Part shown: piece after piece, positions 1-9,139 of the stretch
Layout: every line of letters begins with the position of its first letter
Numbering within the stretch: position 1 is the first letter of the stretch
Origin: Prasinococcaceae sp. CCMP 1430
Lineage: Eukaryota > Prasinodermophyta > Palmophyllophyceae > Prasinococcales > Prasinococcaceae
DNA: 20,559 bases
Direction of reading: 5' to 3'
NCBI GenBank assembly: GCA_013416795.1
Contig: RQSC01000031.1
Location: 296,696-317,254 of the forward strand
The notes under the pieces: model-generated
What the model was told of the DNA's origin: nothing
The model's database searches: none
Seen by the model: only the letters and a program-made list of their open reading frames with translations
Translations under genes and position numbers: made by a program

Positions 1-2899
1 CCGCGCGCCGCGCCGCGCGCCGCGAGGCCGCGCGCGCGTTCTACGGCTCGCGCAAGTACGCGGCCGAGGACCTGCACATCGGCAGGCGCATCGGCGAGGG
101 CTCGTACGGCGTCGTGCACATCGGAAAGGTGCGCGTGAAAGGCTCGGACGAGCTCGTACCGGTGGTGCTCAAGCACTCGCGCGGCCGCGTGGAGGACGCC
201 GACGAGTTCACCGAGGCCGAGCTGCACATGAACAAGAAGCTGGCGGGCGTCGCGGGCGTCGCGCCCTTCCTGGGCAGCTGCGTCGTCGACGAGGCCGAGG
301 CGACCGGCAGAAAGCGCGCGGGGCTGTGGCTCGTGTGGCGCTACGAGGGTGAGCGCTCGCTGGAGGGCGCGATGCGCCAGCGCACCTTCCCGCGCAACGT
401 CGCCGACACGGCGCTCGGCGCGGCGCGAGCGGCCGAGCTGCTCGAGAGCGACGCGAGCGGCCGAGCGCTGGAGCTCGCGACGACGCGAGCGCTCGCGAGG
501 CAGCTCTTCGAGGCCATGGGGCAGCTGCACGCGAGGGGCATCGTGCACAGGTGAGCGAGCGCGCGTGAGCGGTCGAGCGAACGGGCGAGCGCCGCGCCGC
601 GCGCCGCATGCCCGGGCCCGATCGGAGGAGTCGCGGAGCGCCGCCGCGCGCGTGCGCGCCAGATCGTTGACGCCTCTCGACGCGCCCCGACATCGCGCCC
701 ACGCCCGACCGCCCACGCGCGTCGCGAATCGCGCGTCCGCACGTGCCCGTCGTGGCCGCGCTCCCCCACCCACCACCACCAACCCACACACACACACACA
801 GGGACATCAAGCCGCAGAACATGCTGCTGGCCGACAGCCCCGCCGCGGCCGATTCGCCTGCGCTCAAGCTGTGCGACCTGGGCGCTTGCGCGGACCTGCG
901 CACGGGCACCAACTGGGTGCCCGACGAGACGATCATCGACCCCGGCTACGCGGCGCCCGAGAAGTACATCATGGGCACCAAGACGTGGGACAAGCAGCAC
1001 CTCGTGGGCGGGCTCGTGTGGGCGGCCAACGCGCCCGACCGCTTCGACAGCTTCAGCGCGGGGCTCGTGCTCATGCAGATGGCCGTCAAGCGCCTGCGGC
1101 CGCGCGGCAAGTTCAGGGAGTTCCGGCGGCAGCTCGAGGCGTGCGAGTACGACCTCGACGCCTGGCGCGAGGCGCACGTCAAGAGCGCCAGGCAGGAGCG
1201 CGAGCTGTGGATGCTCGACGCGGACGACGGCGCCGGGTGGAAGCTCGCGTCCGCGCTGCTCATCTACCGCAGCGTGGAAAGCTCGGCGGCGGCGCTCGCT
1301 GGGAAGCAGCGCCCCTCGGCCTCCGAGGCGCTCGCGCGGTACGCCTTCCTGGCTGCGCCGCCGGGCGTGCGCGCCCCGTCGGCCGCGACAGCGCAGGTGG
1401 CCAGGGAGCGTGCGCCCGCCGCCAAGCAGGCGCCGAGGGAGCGCAAGCTCGCCGCCAAGCCCGAGCCGGAGCCCAAGCCAGAGCCCAGGCTGACTCCGAC
1501 GCCGACGCCGACGCCGAAGCCAACGCGGCGCCCGCCCGCCGCCTCTGCGCCAAAGCAGCGCCCGTCCGCCGCCGCCTCGCGACAGCAACGCAAGCCCGAC
1601 GCGCGGGCGCCGCCGCCGAGGCAAGCGTCGGGGCCGTCAGCCACCTCGGCCGACGCGGCCGCGGCCGCCGCGGCGGCGGCGGCGGCAGAGAGTACCACGC
1701 GCATGACCGCTCTGGACGGTGCGACGGCGGACGCCGCGCAGCTCGCGGGCGACCTGCTGCAGGTTCGCGGCGCCCTCTCTGCGGGCGTCTCAGGCGCCGC
1801 CAAACTTGCGGCGGAGCAGGCGGCGCAGGCGGCCAAGTCGCTCTCGGAGCTCGTTTCGGAACTCCCAGAGATCACAGTGACGCGAGGAGACCGCAGGGCG
1901 GACGCGCCGAGCGAACGTGGGCCCTCGCCCGCTCGTCGGAGCGCGCGCGCGCAATCGCAGCAGACTGCGCCCGCAGCGGGCGAGCGACAAGGTGCCGCCG
2001 TCAGGAGCGAGCGCCCGGCCGTCGCTACCGATCCGGCGGAGATTCTCGAGAGCGTCAATGCGAGGGCAGTCGCAAGGGCGTCCGCGGTGGAGCGCGTGCG
2101 AAAGTCCACAGCGCGCGCCGCCGATAGTGACGGCGGCGCGAGCGGGTCGTCGCGTGCGCAGCCTGACGCCGCAGCCACAGACGTGTACTCGCGCCTGCGC
2201 CAGATGGAGGAGTCAATGGATCGCATCGAGCGTCTGGCCTCGGGGTCGACCGAGACGTCCGCGGTCGCGGGCGTGGGCACAGCCACGACTAGCAGCGCGA
2301 AGGAGTCCGCGCTCGAGGCTGTCGAAAGGAGAGCGCGGGCCATCGCCGAGGCAGAAGTCCGTGCCGCGGCCGAGGCGGAGGTGCGCGCCCGGGAAGAGGC
2401 GCGGCTGGCGGCCGAGGAGGCGGCGCGCGTCGCAGAAGCTGAGGCGCGCGCTGCGGCTGAGGCAGAGGCACGGATCCGCGAGGAGGCGCGGCTGGCGGCT
2501 GAGGCGGAGGCGCGGGCTGCGGCCGAAGCAGAGGCGCGGGCCCAAGAAGAGGCGCGGCTTGCAGCGGAGGCGGAGGCGCGGGCCGCCGCCGAGGCACAGG
2601 CCGCGCTGGAAGCCCACTACGTTTTCGGGGAAAGGGAGGACTCGTTTGGCTTCGCCGACGAAGACGAGACTAGCACAGATGAAGACGACAGCGGCGAAGA
2701 CGAGCCACCGCCGCTGTCGTGCCAATGGCCACCCGTTGCCTCCCTTCCACACGACGAGTGCATGACTGATGATTGTGTGCCAGTGCTTGACGCCCCGGTC
2801 GAGGCTGACGGATCCGAGACAGCGCTGCCTAAAGCCGCTGTGGCCGTGATGCCCGACGACGCGCAGGCCGCGGCGCCCGACGGCGCTGAGGACGTGTAG
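1..2899 (+). CDS. STN7/STN8-family thylakoid-type Ser/Thr protein kinase with long coiled-coil tail (5' partial, one intron)
   Basis: Coding exons are 1-550 (open at the left edge, frame starting at base 3) and 802-2899. They give 881 residues in the window, ending at TAG 2897-2899. Visible kinase parts are the glycine loop GEGSYGVV (93-116), a candidate ATP-site lysine in VVLKHS (171-173), HRDIKPQN across the splice junction (546-820), DLG in place of DFG (875-883), and the activation-loop end [12 protein letters not shown] near 940-970. The segments [11 protein letters not shown], the [12 protein letters not shown] block and the [13 protein letters not shown] block are signatures I recognise from chloroplast STN8/STN7 kinases. 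Those kinases phosphorylate photosystem II core and light-harvesting proteins in thylakoids. Any transit peptide or membrane segment would lie upstream of the window. The catalytic domain ends near 1350. About 510 further residues follow: Pro/Ala/Lys-rich, a polyalanine run (about 1657-1690), a Glu/Ala/Arg coiled coil (about 2290-2620) and an acidic patch (about 2650-2710). Family is fairly sure; plastid location and STN8 rather than STN7 are inference. Confidence 0.85.
551..801 (+). other. GT-AG intron in the STN-like kinase gene
   Basis: The donor is CACAG|GTGAGC and the acceptor is a run of CA dinucleotides ending CACACAG|GGAC. Splicing rejoins a phase-2 codon (AG+G, Arg) and restores the invariant HRD motif and the KPQN that follows, which makes these boundaries very secure. 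Instead of a T-rich tract, the 3' end carries CCACC repeats followed by a (CA)n run at about 785-800. The intron contains frames that stay open on both strands, but none looks like protein. Confidence 0.95.
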
Positions 2900-3345
2900 G
2901 CCTGCACTGATCGTATGCGCGCGCCCGCCGAAGTGGTGCGCCACATTTTTGGGGCCACAGGGTGGTGACGGTAAATTCGCAAACTTGGGGAGGGTGAACC
3001 CCGCAGAGACAGCTCCCCCGCATCGCGTCAACCCGCCCGCCCCCTGACACCACCCTCGCGCGTGGGCATCATCGGGTAGTGCTCGGCTGCGCACGCCCCA
3101 GCACGCGATACGAACGGAGCCGGTGCCTTGGCGTGAGCTGCGAGCACTCTGCAGGAAAGTCCTCGTGCGTAGCGTTACTGTACTATTTGTATATGTGTGT
3201 GTACGCACGTAAACGGCAGCGTGACTTGCATGAGCCCTCCCCTTCCATCTCCGAAGCCCTACGCCTGCGCAGCGTTGGTAGCGATGGCCACACATCGTCA
3301 GACGTGTCTCTGTGTTTGGCCTCGGGCATCACGCCTCCCCAGGCC
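2900..3345. other. Convergent intergenic spacer, no gene seen
   Basis: This 446-bp stretch separates the stop of the kinase gene (+) from the stop of the coiled-coil gene (-), so it should hold both 3' untranslated regions. It is visibly less GC-rich than the genes and has a TGTATATGTGTGTGTACG stretch near 3187. I see no credible coding frame, RNA gene or strong terminator-like hairpin. Confidence 0.6.
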
Positions 3346-4806
3346 TCAGCCGAGGTTTTGCGTCCCCAGGTAGTCGGACAGGTGCGGCTCGGTGCCCATA
3401 TGCACAGGGACAGAGCCGCTCGCATCCGCCATGTCCTTCGCAGTCGCAGCGGCCTCGGCCTGTACGGCATCGGCTGCGATGGCGGCTGCCTCGCTGTGCG
3501 GATGCATGGTCACCTCGGCGGAGAGTGGCGCAGGCAGCCGACGCGCGTGTCCCTGGTTGTCATCTGCCGCCTGCGCCCCGAGCGCGCCCAGTCTCACCGA
3601 TGTGTTGGCGACCTGCGGGCGCATACGCAGCTCGTCCGCCTGCTGGACACCAGCGGCGCGCACGGGCGACACCGCCGCCGCGCTGATGCCCACGGCACCA
3701 ACGTATCCTCCGCCACCTCCGAAGGCCGCTGGTGCATTTGACGCGCCAGCGCGATGCCCGCCGGCCTGGGGGAAGTGCACTGCATCGCCTCCGGCGCCAG
3801 ATGCGTGCGCGCTCATGTGCAGCAGGGCCGGCTGGGCGGCAGCCTGATGGCCAGTCAGGAGGGGCACGCCGGTGCGCTCCCTCGCGTTCGACTCGGCGGC
3901 CGCTCGTGCGGCGCTCTCGCGCTCAGCTCTGACCTGCGCCTCTCGGATGGCCTGCTGGCGCCCGGCCTCCTCAGCTGCGGCGACCTCTCTCGCGGCCTGA
4001 GCGTCTCTCGCCGCCTGCTCGCGCGCCGCGTGCTCGGCGGCGGCCTGCTCGCGCGCAGCGCGCTGGCGCTCGGCCGCTTCGTGCGCCTCCCTCGTCGCCC
4101 TCCCGAGAGTTGCCGCCTCGCCGAGCCACCGCTGCTCGCGTGCCGCGGCCTCCTCGGCCTCGTGTTCGGCCGTCTCGCGCTCGGCGTGCGCTTGCTCCTC
4201 GATCACCGCGGCCTCTCGCGCGGCCTGCGCGTGCACCATCTCCTCGCGCCGCGCGGCTTCGAGCTGTTCGACCGCCTGGGCGTCGTGCTGCGCCTGCTGC
4301 TGTGCGAGGGCTTCCATGCGCTCGCGCGCGGACTGCTCGTGCGCCGCCTGCTCGCGCTTGGCGGCCGCCTGAGCCTGGAGGACCGCGCGGTGGGCAGCGT
4401 CGTGCTCGCGGACCGCCTCTAGCACCGCGGCCTGCTGGTCGTGGGCGGCTCGCGCGCGCGCGGCCTGCTCGGCCATGCGCTGGGCGCGCTCGGCGGGCTG
4501 TTCGGAGGAGGCGGCGGGGCGAGTCGCCGACGCCGGGCGAGGGTAAGGCGCGAAGCGTGCGGCGTCGGCGCTCCCCCTCGCCCCCACGCCCGCCGCTGGC
4601 GGCTCGCGGCCCGCGTCTCGCAGGACGCTGCCAATGAGCGGCGACATGCCGACGCCATCATCCGCAGCCTCTGCCGCTCCCTCCTCAGCCTCGCGCGCCA
4701 TCCTTTTGGAGGCGCGGCGAGTGAGCGGCGGCATCGATGCGCTGTCGGCCGCGGCGGCGCGCGGCAGACGGACCTGCCGCGCGGTCTGCCGCCCGCGGCG
4801 TCGCAT
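3346..4806 (-). CDS. Ala/Glu/Gln-rich coiled-coil protein of unknown function
   Basis: The frame is 486 codons from ATG at 4804-4806 to TGA at 3346-3348. A second in-frame ATG at 4732-4734 is an alternative start. The open frame continues upstream to 4899 but begins only with GTG there, which is not a likely eukaryotic start. The N-terminal third is basic and Pro/Ala-rich. Roughly the middle 215 residues (about 3850-4500) form an almost unbroken charged, Ala/Gln/Glu/Arg-rich helix with patterns such as EAAERQRAAREQAA, typical of a long coiled coil. The C-terminal part is Ala/Gly-rich with a GGGGGYVGAVG stretch. I recognise no enzymatic domain, signal peptide or membrane span. A scaffold or cytoskeletal role would be a guess. 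The opposite strand also shows open frames here, which I take as shadows of the high GC content. Confidence 0.65.
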   Translation of the reverse strand: MRRRGRQTARQVRLPRAAAADSASMPPLTRRASKRMAREAEEGAAEAADDGVGMSPLIGSVLRDAGREPPAAGVGARGSADAARFAPYPRPASATRPAASSEQPAERAQRMAEQAARARAAHDQQAAVLEAVREHDAAHRAVLQAQAAAKREQAAHEQSARERMEALAQQQAQHDAQAVEQLEAARREEMVHAQAAREAAVIEEQAHAERETAEHEAEEAAAREQRWLGEAATLGRATREAHEAAERQRAAREQAAAEHAAREQAARDAQAAREVAAAEEAGRQQAIREAQVRAERESAARAAAESNARERTGVPLLTGHQAAAQPALLHMSAHASGAGGDAVHFPQAGGHRAGASNAPAAFGGGGGYVGAVGISAAAVSPVRAAGVQQADELRMRPQVANTSVRLGALGAQAADDNQGHARRLPAPLSAEVTMHPHSEAAAIAADAVQAEAAATAKDMADASGSVPVHMGTEPHLSDYLGTQNLG

Positions 4807-5303
4807 CAAGAAGAGGTTCAAGGCCGAGACGCTCGCCGAGTGCCATCCCTTCGCAGGTCGCGCTGGCGCTCGGCGCCGCGCGCCAGCCGCGTCGCGCACG
4901 TGCCCAGCGAGAGCGCGGGCGCCATCCCGCCCACCGGCCGCACAGCCACCGCCCCCCTCTCCTCACCCCCAAGCCGGTGCCTCGCGCGCGCGCAGTGGCG
5001 GCCGCAGCATCAGCGCACCCACATTCATCAATTACAGTATCTATCGCAGTCACGGTCGGCGCTCACTACGCGCACGCGCAGCGCGCCACGCGCGCAGGGG
5101 CGGAGCGCGCGCCGCCGGCGGACGGCGCGGGGCGGAGGGGCACACAGGACCGGGACTCGGAGCTTACTCTGTCTGGCGCTCCGCAGACTACTCTACTGCC
5201 TCGAAGTACCACTACCATGTCGTACAAAGGTACATCCCGTGCTGCTGCCAGGAAGCGCTTCGAGCCGCGCGCGCCCCCAAGCCCGCGCCAAGGCTCGCGC
5301 CGA
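4807..5303. other. Intergenic spacer, no gene seen
   Basis: This spacer of about 500 bp lies between two genes transcribed leftward. It should contain the 3' untranslated region of the BTB gene and the promoter and 5' untranslated region of the coiled-coil gene. A more AT-rich patch around 5025-5065 could be promoter-associated, but I see no defined motif. Short open frames on both strands have no protein-like character. Confidence 0.5.
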
Positions 5304-7196
5304 TCAGCAGAGCTGCACGACCGCCACCACTCGTAGCGTGCCTTCGGGGGTCAGGAACAGGAACTGCTCGAGCTCCTCGAAGAGAAGCGCGGTGCGCCAG
5401 CCCCATCCCTTGGGTGCCTTGGGCAGATGCGTCTCCTTCGAGTCGGGCTGGATCGATCCCAGCACCATCAGGCTGCCTGCGGCGGGGCAGATGAGCTGGT
5501 AGCGCGCGTACACCCGCTCGCGGGTGTCGACGTACGGCACCGGCATTTGACCACCCGCGGCGGCCGACGCGCCCCCGCTGCTCGACGCACCTCCGACGGC
5601 GCGCCCCCCGCGGCCGTGGCCGTGGCCCTGGCCGTGCGCGTGCCCACCGCCCGGCGATCCCTGGGCAGGCGCGCTCTCCACCGGGCAGCGCCGGTGCAGA
5701 AACAGGCCCAGCGTGCGCCGCGAGTGCGGGTCCTCGTCGTTGAAGGCCTGAACGCTCACCTTCCAGAGGGAGCCCGCGTAAAACACCTCCTCGCTGTGTT
5801 GACTTTGCCCGTTCGTCACAGAGCGCACGTTCGAGAACTCGACCGAAAAGCGAAAGGGGGGAAACGCCGAGAGCGGACGCGGCGCGGCGCCACGCGGCAC
5901 ACCGCCCAGGGTCGAGCCCGAGGGCATGGCAGACAGCGAGCGACCGAGCCCGCCGGAGGGCGACTTGACCATCTTTGGCCTGTCGCCGCCAGTGCCGTCG
6001 CCACTGCCGCCTGATCGAGGCGAGGCCGGACGCGGCAGCCCGCCGCTGCCGCCGTCGGTATCGTTGCCCGCGGCGTCACCATCGCCCCCAGCGACGCGGA
6101 GCTTGGACAAGGCCTCGGCCGCGGCATCGGCGCTCGCGCTGGCCTCTGAGGCTTGGACGTTCGGCCTGTCCTTTTCGTAGCCCTGAGCCGCACAGGCCTC
6201 CACCCTGCTCCTGAGCGCCGTTTGCTCCCACAGCCCGTCGCTGACCGCGTCGTGGGGCAGACCCTCCTCGTCGACCTCAATGCGCACGCCCAGCAGCTGG
6301 TCATGCGTCATGTGCGAGAAGGCCACGGCGCCGCTCTTTTCACCGAGCAGCTGGCGGGCCGCCTCGAGCTCCTTCTCCTCCGCGCCGCGCAACTCGTCGC
6401 CCACTTCGCTCGGGGCACCTGCGCTCTCGCTGTGCGCCTGCAGCGTCTCGGCCAGGTTGGCGCGGCGCTGGCGCAGCACCTCGAGAACGAGCTCGTAGCG
6501 GTCGTGCTCCGAGGGCACCCACAGCTCGTCGCTCGCTAGCAGGCGCACGAGGGTCTGCAGCGGTAGGGACGGCAGCAGCGCGCGCAGCTCGACGCTCGCG
6601 CCGCGGCAGAGGTAGCCCCAGCACGCCTGGCGCACGTTCTCGCCGTGCTCGCCGTAGTGGTTCTCCTCGGCGAAGTGGACGTAGCCGACCACTGTGTCCT
6701 CGGAGACGTCGCTGACGATGGACTCGGTGCAACGCGCGCATAGCTTCTCGAGGCCCAGGAAGGCCGCGGCCGCCAGCAGCGGGAGCGCGGCCGTCGGCTC
6801 GAGCGAGGGCTGGACGCCGTACAGGTAGCCGAGCGCTGCCTTGACCGCATCGGCGTCGACGTTGGGGTCGTCTATGTTCAGCTCCACGCGCAGCGCGGCG
6901 CCGTCGGCACCGTCGGCGGGCTTTTGCTGCCATCGCTCGCCCAGGACGGCATCGAAGTACGGCGCGCGGCAGAGCACCAGCCTGTGCAGCGCGTACTCGC
7001 AGCCGAAGGCCACCACTGTCACGTCTGAGAACGCCCCCTCCTCCCAGCCCTTCTTCTGCAGGTGCGTGAGCAGCGAGCCGCTGCACGCGGGGAACGGCAG
7101 CGCCGGGCCGTTCTCGCCGCCCGCAGCGTCGCCGTCGCGCGTGCCGTTCGGCGTGTCCGCCCCCTCCCGCTCAGCATCGGCCCGCGCGCTCGCCAT
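5304..7196 (-). CDS. BTB/POZ-BACK domain protein with C-terminal beta-rich (MATH-like) domain
   Basis: I chose ATG 7194-7196 because its context (GCCATGG) is good; the frame is open further to 7304 but only from a GTG. This gives about 630 residues. Residues about 56-129 are a BTB/POZ fold: FSDVTVV, the CEYALHRLVLCRAPYFDAVL block and a YLYG near the end. A BACK-like helical region follows (about 154-309), with CWGYLCRG and SDELWVPSEHDRYEL. A Ser/Gly/Pro-rich linker leads to a C-terminal domain (about 444-630) starting FPPFRFSVEFSNV and containing FYAGSLWKVSVQ and LGLFLHR, interrupted by a His/Gly-rich insert (5601-5654). BTB-BACK proteins usually dimerise and often act as substrate adaptors for cullin-3 ubiquitin ligases, sometimes with a MATH or kelch partner domain. 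This order resembles germ-cell-less-like and fungal BTB proteins. The assignment of the C-terminal domain is tentative and the substrate is unknown. Confidence 0.85.
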   Translation of the reverse strand: MASARADAEREGADTPNGTRDGDAAGGENGPALPFPACSGSLLTHLQKKGWEEGAFSDVTVVAFGCEYALHRLVLCRAPYFDAVLGERWQQKPADGADGAALRVELNIDDPNVDADAVKAALGYLYGVQPSLEPTAALPLLAAAAFLGLEKLCARCTESIVSDVSEDTVVGYVHFAEENHYGEHGENVRQACWGYLCRGASVELRALLPSLPLQTLVRLLASDELWVPSEHDRYELVLEVLRQRRANLAETLQAHSESAGAPSEVGDELRGAEEKELEAARQLLGEKSGAVAFSHMTHDQLLGVRIEVDEEGLPHDAVSDGLWEQTALRSRVEACAAQGYEKDRPNVQASEASASADAAAEALSKLRVAGGDGDAAGNDTDGGSGGLPRPASPRSGGSGDGTGGDRPKMVKSPSGGLGRSLSAMPSGSTLGGVPRGAAPRPLSAFPPFRFSVEFSNVRSVTNGQSQHSEEVFYAGSLWKVSVQAFNDEDPHSRRTLGLFLHRRCPVESAPAQGSPGGGHAHGQGHGHGRGGRAVGGASSSGGASAAAGGQMPVPYVDTRERVYARYQLICPAAGSLMVLGSIQPDSKETHLPKAPKGWGWRTALLFEELEQFLFLTPEGTLRVVAVVQLC

Positions 7197-7309
7197 GGCC
7201 GCGCGCACGCTCGCCGTAGACGGCAGGTCGCCGTCGGTCTCCAAGAAGCGCACGAGGTGCGGGCTCGACGCCAGCACGGGGTGNCCGGCCGCGGGCCGGC
7301 CCACGCGCC
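7197..7309. promoter_or_regulatory. Short divergent (bidirectional) promoter region with ambiguous base
   Basis: Only about 113 bp separate the chosen start of the leftward BTB gene from the ATG (7310) of the rightward permease gene. They probably share a promoter, unless either gene has an upstream exon. The region holds an N at 7284 and a perfect inverted repeat CCGGCC-GCG-GGCCGG at 7285-7299. No TATA-like element is visible. The N may be a difficult base or a scaffold join, so the real spacing is uncertain. Confidence 0.45.
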
Positions 7310-8863
7310 ATGAGGGGCGACGCGGGCCGCAGGGCCGGCACCAGCGCCGGCGGCGGCGAGCGCCCAGCGCCGGCGCTCGGCACGCTGCAGATGGTGGGCA
7401 TCGTTTTCATGGCGGTCGCTGGCGGGCCGTACGGGTTTGAGGAGGCTGTCGCTGCCGGCGGCCTGCGGCTCACGCTCGTGTTTCTCGCGGCGCTGCCGCT
7501 GGTCTGGTCGCTGCCGCTTGCTCTGATGACAGCTGAGCTAAGCTGCCTCATGCCGGAGAACGGCGGGCACGTCGTGTGGATAGACAGAGCGTTCGGGCAG
7601 ATGTTGGGCTCGATGAACGCGTGCGCGGCGTTCCTGACCAACGTGTTCGACAACGCGCTTTACCCGGTGCTCTTCGTCGAGTACGCCAACGACCTTCTGA
7701 GCGGCGCCGACGCGTGCGACGGCAGCGGCGCGGACGGCTGCGACCGGCTCAGCGGTTGGCCGGCCTGGGCCGCCAAGGTCGGCGTTCTCGCGGTCGCCGC
7801 TGCGCTCAATCTGCGCGGCGTGCGAGCTGTCGGCGACGGCTCGGTGGCCATGACCGCGTACGTGCTGCTGCCTTTCGCGGTCATGGCGGCGCTGGCGCTG
7901 TGGGCGACCGTTGCTGGCGATGGCGAGGACGTGGCTGCGCCGGCGCCCTCGCTCGCCCCGCCTGGCAGCGGCGGCGGCGGCAGCAGCGGCAGCGGCGGCG
8001 TCGCGTGGGGCCAGTTCCTGGCCATCATGACGTGGAATCTGAGCGGCTTCGACAGCGCGGGCGCTTGCGCGGGCGATGTTTCGAACCCCAGTGCCGTGTA
8101 TCCGCGTGCTATGGCGATCAGCATGGTGCTTCTCGTCGTCAACTACGGAGCACCGACGCTCTCTGCCAGTGTGGTCCTGAAGGAGGACCAATTCAGCGAC
8201 GGCGCGTACCTCTACGCGGCGGGGGCACTTGGCGGCCAGTGGCTGAGGGTGTGGACGGGCACTGGCGCGCTCGTGTGCACCTTCGGGCTGCTGGTCACGC
8301 TCCTCTTCACGAGCTCCAACTCGGCGTACGGCATGGCGCGTCTTGGGCACATGCCGCGCGCGCTGGGCAAGCTCGCGCGCGGCGACACGCCGTACGTCTC
8401 GATTCTGACCAACGCGGTCCTCAGCGCGCTGGTGCTCAACATGAGCTTCGAGTTGCTCGCGCAGGTCGACATGGTCTTCTATTCGGTGTCCACCATACTC
8501 AAATTTGGCGCGCTCCTGAAGCTCAGGGGAGAGGGTGCGCTCGCGAGAGCGGACACAGCATACAAGGTCCCGCTGGACGGCCTTCCGCTCGTCCTCGCCT
8601 GCGTTCCTCCGTGCACGTGCTGCGCTTTCACCGTGCTCACGGCGCCCCCGCCGGCGCTTGCGGCCAGCGCCGCCGCACTTCTGGCGAGTGCCGGTGTGTA
8701 CTACGTGCGGGATTGCTGCCTTGGGCAGTATGGGAAGAGCGGCGATGAGCGGCTGGGCAGCGCGATGGGACTCCCGCGCGCCGATGGCACCGGTGTCCGC
8801 TCCGTGACCGAGAATGCCGGGCGCGCTTATGAGCCCCTCGACCAGGAAGAGGGCACGAGCTAG
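7310..8863 (+). CDS. APC-superfamily amino acid/polyamine transporter (plant PUT/LAT-like)
   Basis: The frame is 517 codons, ATG 7310 to TAG 8861-8863, with no intron evident. It is a multi-spanning membrane protein with about 12 hydrophobic segments. The first segment carries VAGGPYGFEEAV (residues 36-47), the APC-type broken helix 1. It is followed by LPLALMTAELSCLMPENGG (68-86) and DNALYPVLF (114-122). These closely follow the pattern I know from plant polyamine uptake transporters (PUT/RMV1/LHR1), a branch of the amino acid-polyamine-organocation superfamily. Such proteins take up polyamines or amino acids with protons across plasma or internal membranes. A Gly/Ser-rich loop (about 215-231) lies before a helix containing NLSGFDSAGACAGDVSNP (243-260), and that helix is also family-typical. 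The N-terminus (about 22 residues) is short, Arg/Gly-rich and not a signal peptide. Substrate choice among polyamines, neutral amino acids and others cannot be told from sequence alone. Confidence 0.9.
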   Translation: MRGDAGRRAGTSAGGGERPAPALGTLQMVGIVFMAVAGGPYGFEEAVAAGGLRLTLVFLAALPLVWSLPLALMTAELSCLMPENGGHVVWIDRAFGQMLGSMNACAAFLTNVFDNALYPVLFVEYANDLLSGADACDGSGADGCDRLSGWPAWAAKVGVLAVAAALNLRGVRAVGDGSVAMTAYVLLPFAVMAALALWATVAGDGEDVAAPAPSLAPPGSGGGGSSGSGGVAWGQFLAIMTWNLSGFDSAGACAGDVSNPSAVYPRAMAISMVLLVVNYGAPTLSASVVLKEDQFSDGAYLYAAGALGGQWLRVWTGTGALVCTFGLLVTLLFTSSNSAYGMARLGHMPRALGKLARGDTPYVSILTNAVLSALVLNMSFELLAQVDMVFYSVSTILKFGALLKLRGEGALARADTAYKVPLDGLPLVLACVPPCTCCAFTVLTAPPPALAASAAALLASAGVYYVRDCCLGQYGKSGDERLGSAMGLPRADGTGVRSVTENAGRAYEPLDQEEGTS

Positions 8864-9139
8864 AGAGGGGTCCGTCGCTACGGAGGCAGGTAGGTGGGTG
8901 TAGGTAGGTAAGTGGCTTAATACATGGCTAGCTCTAGAGAGTCCCTAAATTCTACTACTACGTCGTCTGGTTGATCTGGAGGCACCAAAACCGCACGCGC
9001 GGGAGAGCTCAGTGCGCTGCCCGGAGCACGTGCGCGCTCGCCTGGCGCAATCGCCTTCGCCTCCTGCGGTCCTTTGCAACTTCGATCCGATGCCACCCCC
9101 CATCCCCTTACCCCCACCCCACCGCAGCCCAGGCCTCGC
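8864..9139. other. Convergent 3' spacer with TAGG-rich tract
   Basis: This 276-bp spacer lies between the permease stop and the EF-hand gene stop. It starts with a GTAGGTGGGTGTAGGTAGGTAAG-type imperfect repeat (about 8888-8911), followed by the most AT-rich stretch nearby (about 8915-8970). That fits 3' untranslated regions and polyadenylation signals. No gene is seen. Confidence 0.5.

Noticed and set aside
341-2343. Long open frames overlapping the kinase gene on both strands (for example 349-2127 + and 1264-2343 -)
   Set aside because: They are shadows caused by very high GC content: compositions are Arg/Pro/Ala-rich without motifs, while the kinase frame carries ordered catalytic motifs.
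3754-5502. Plus-strand frames 3754-4422 and 4441-5502
   Set aside because: Leu/Arg-rich or Arg/Pro-rich antisense translations of the coiled-coil gene and spacer, without domain features.
7538-8748. Frames 7576-8748 (+) and 7538-8350 (-) inside the permease gene
   Set aside because: Arg-rich shadow translations; the overlapping 7310-8863 frame has convincing membrane helices and family motifs.
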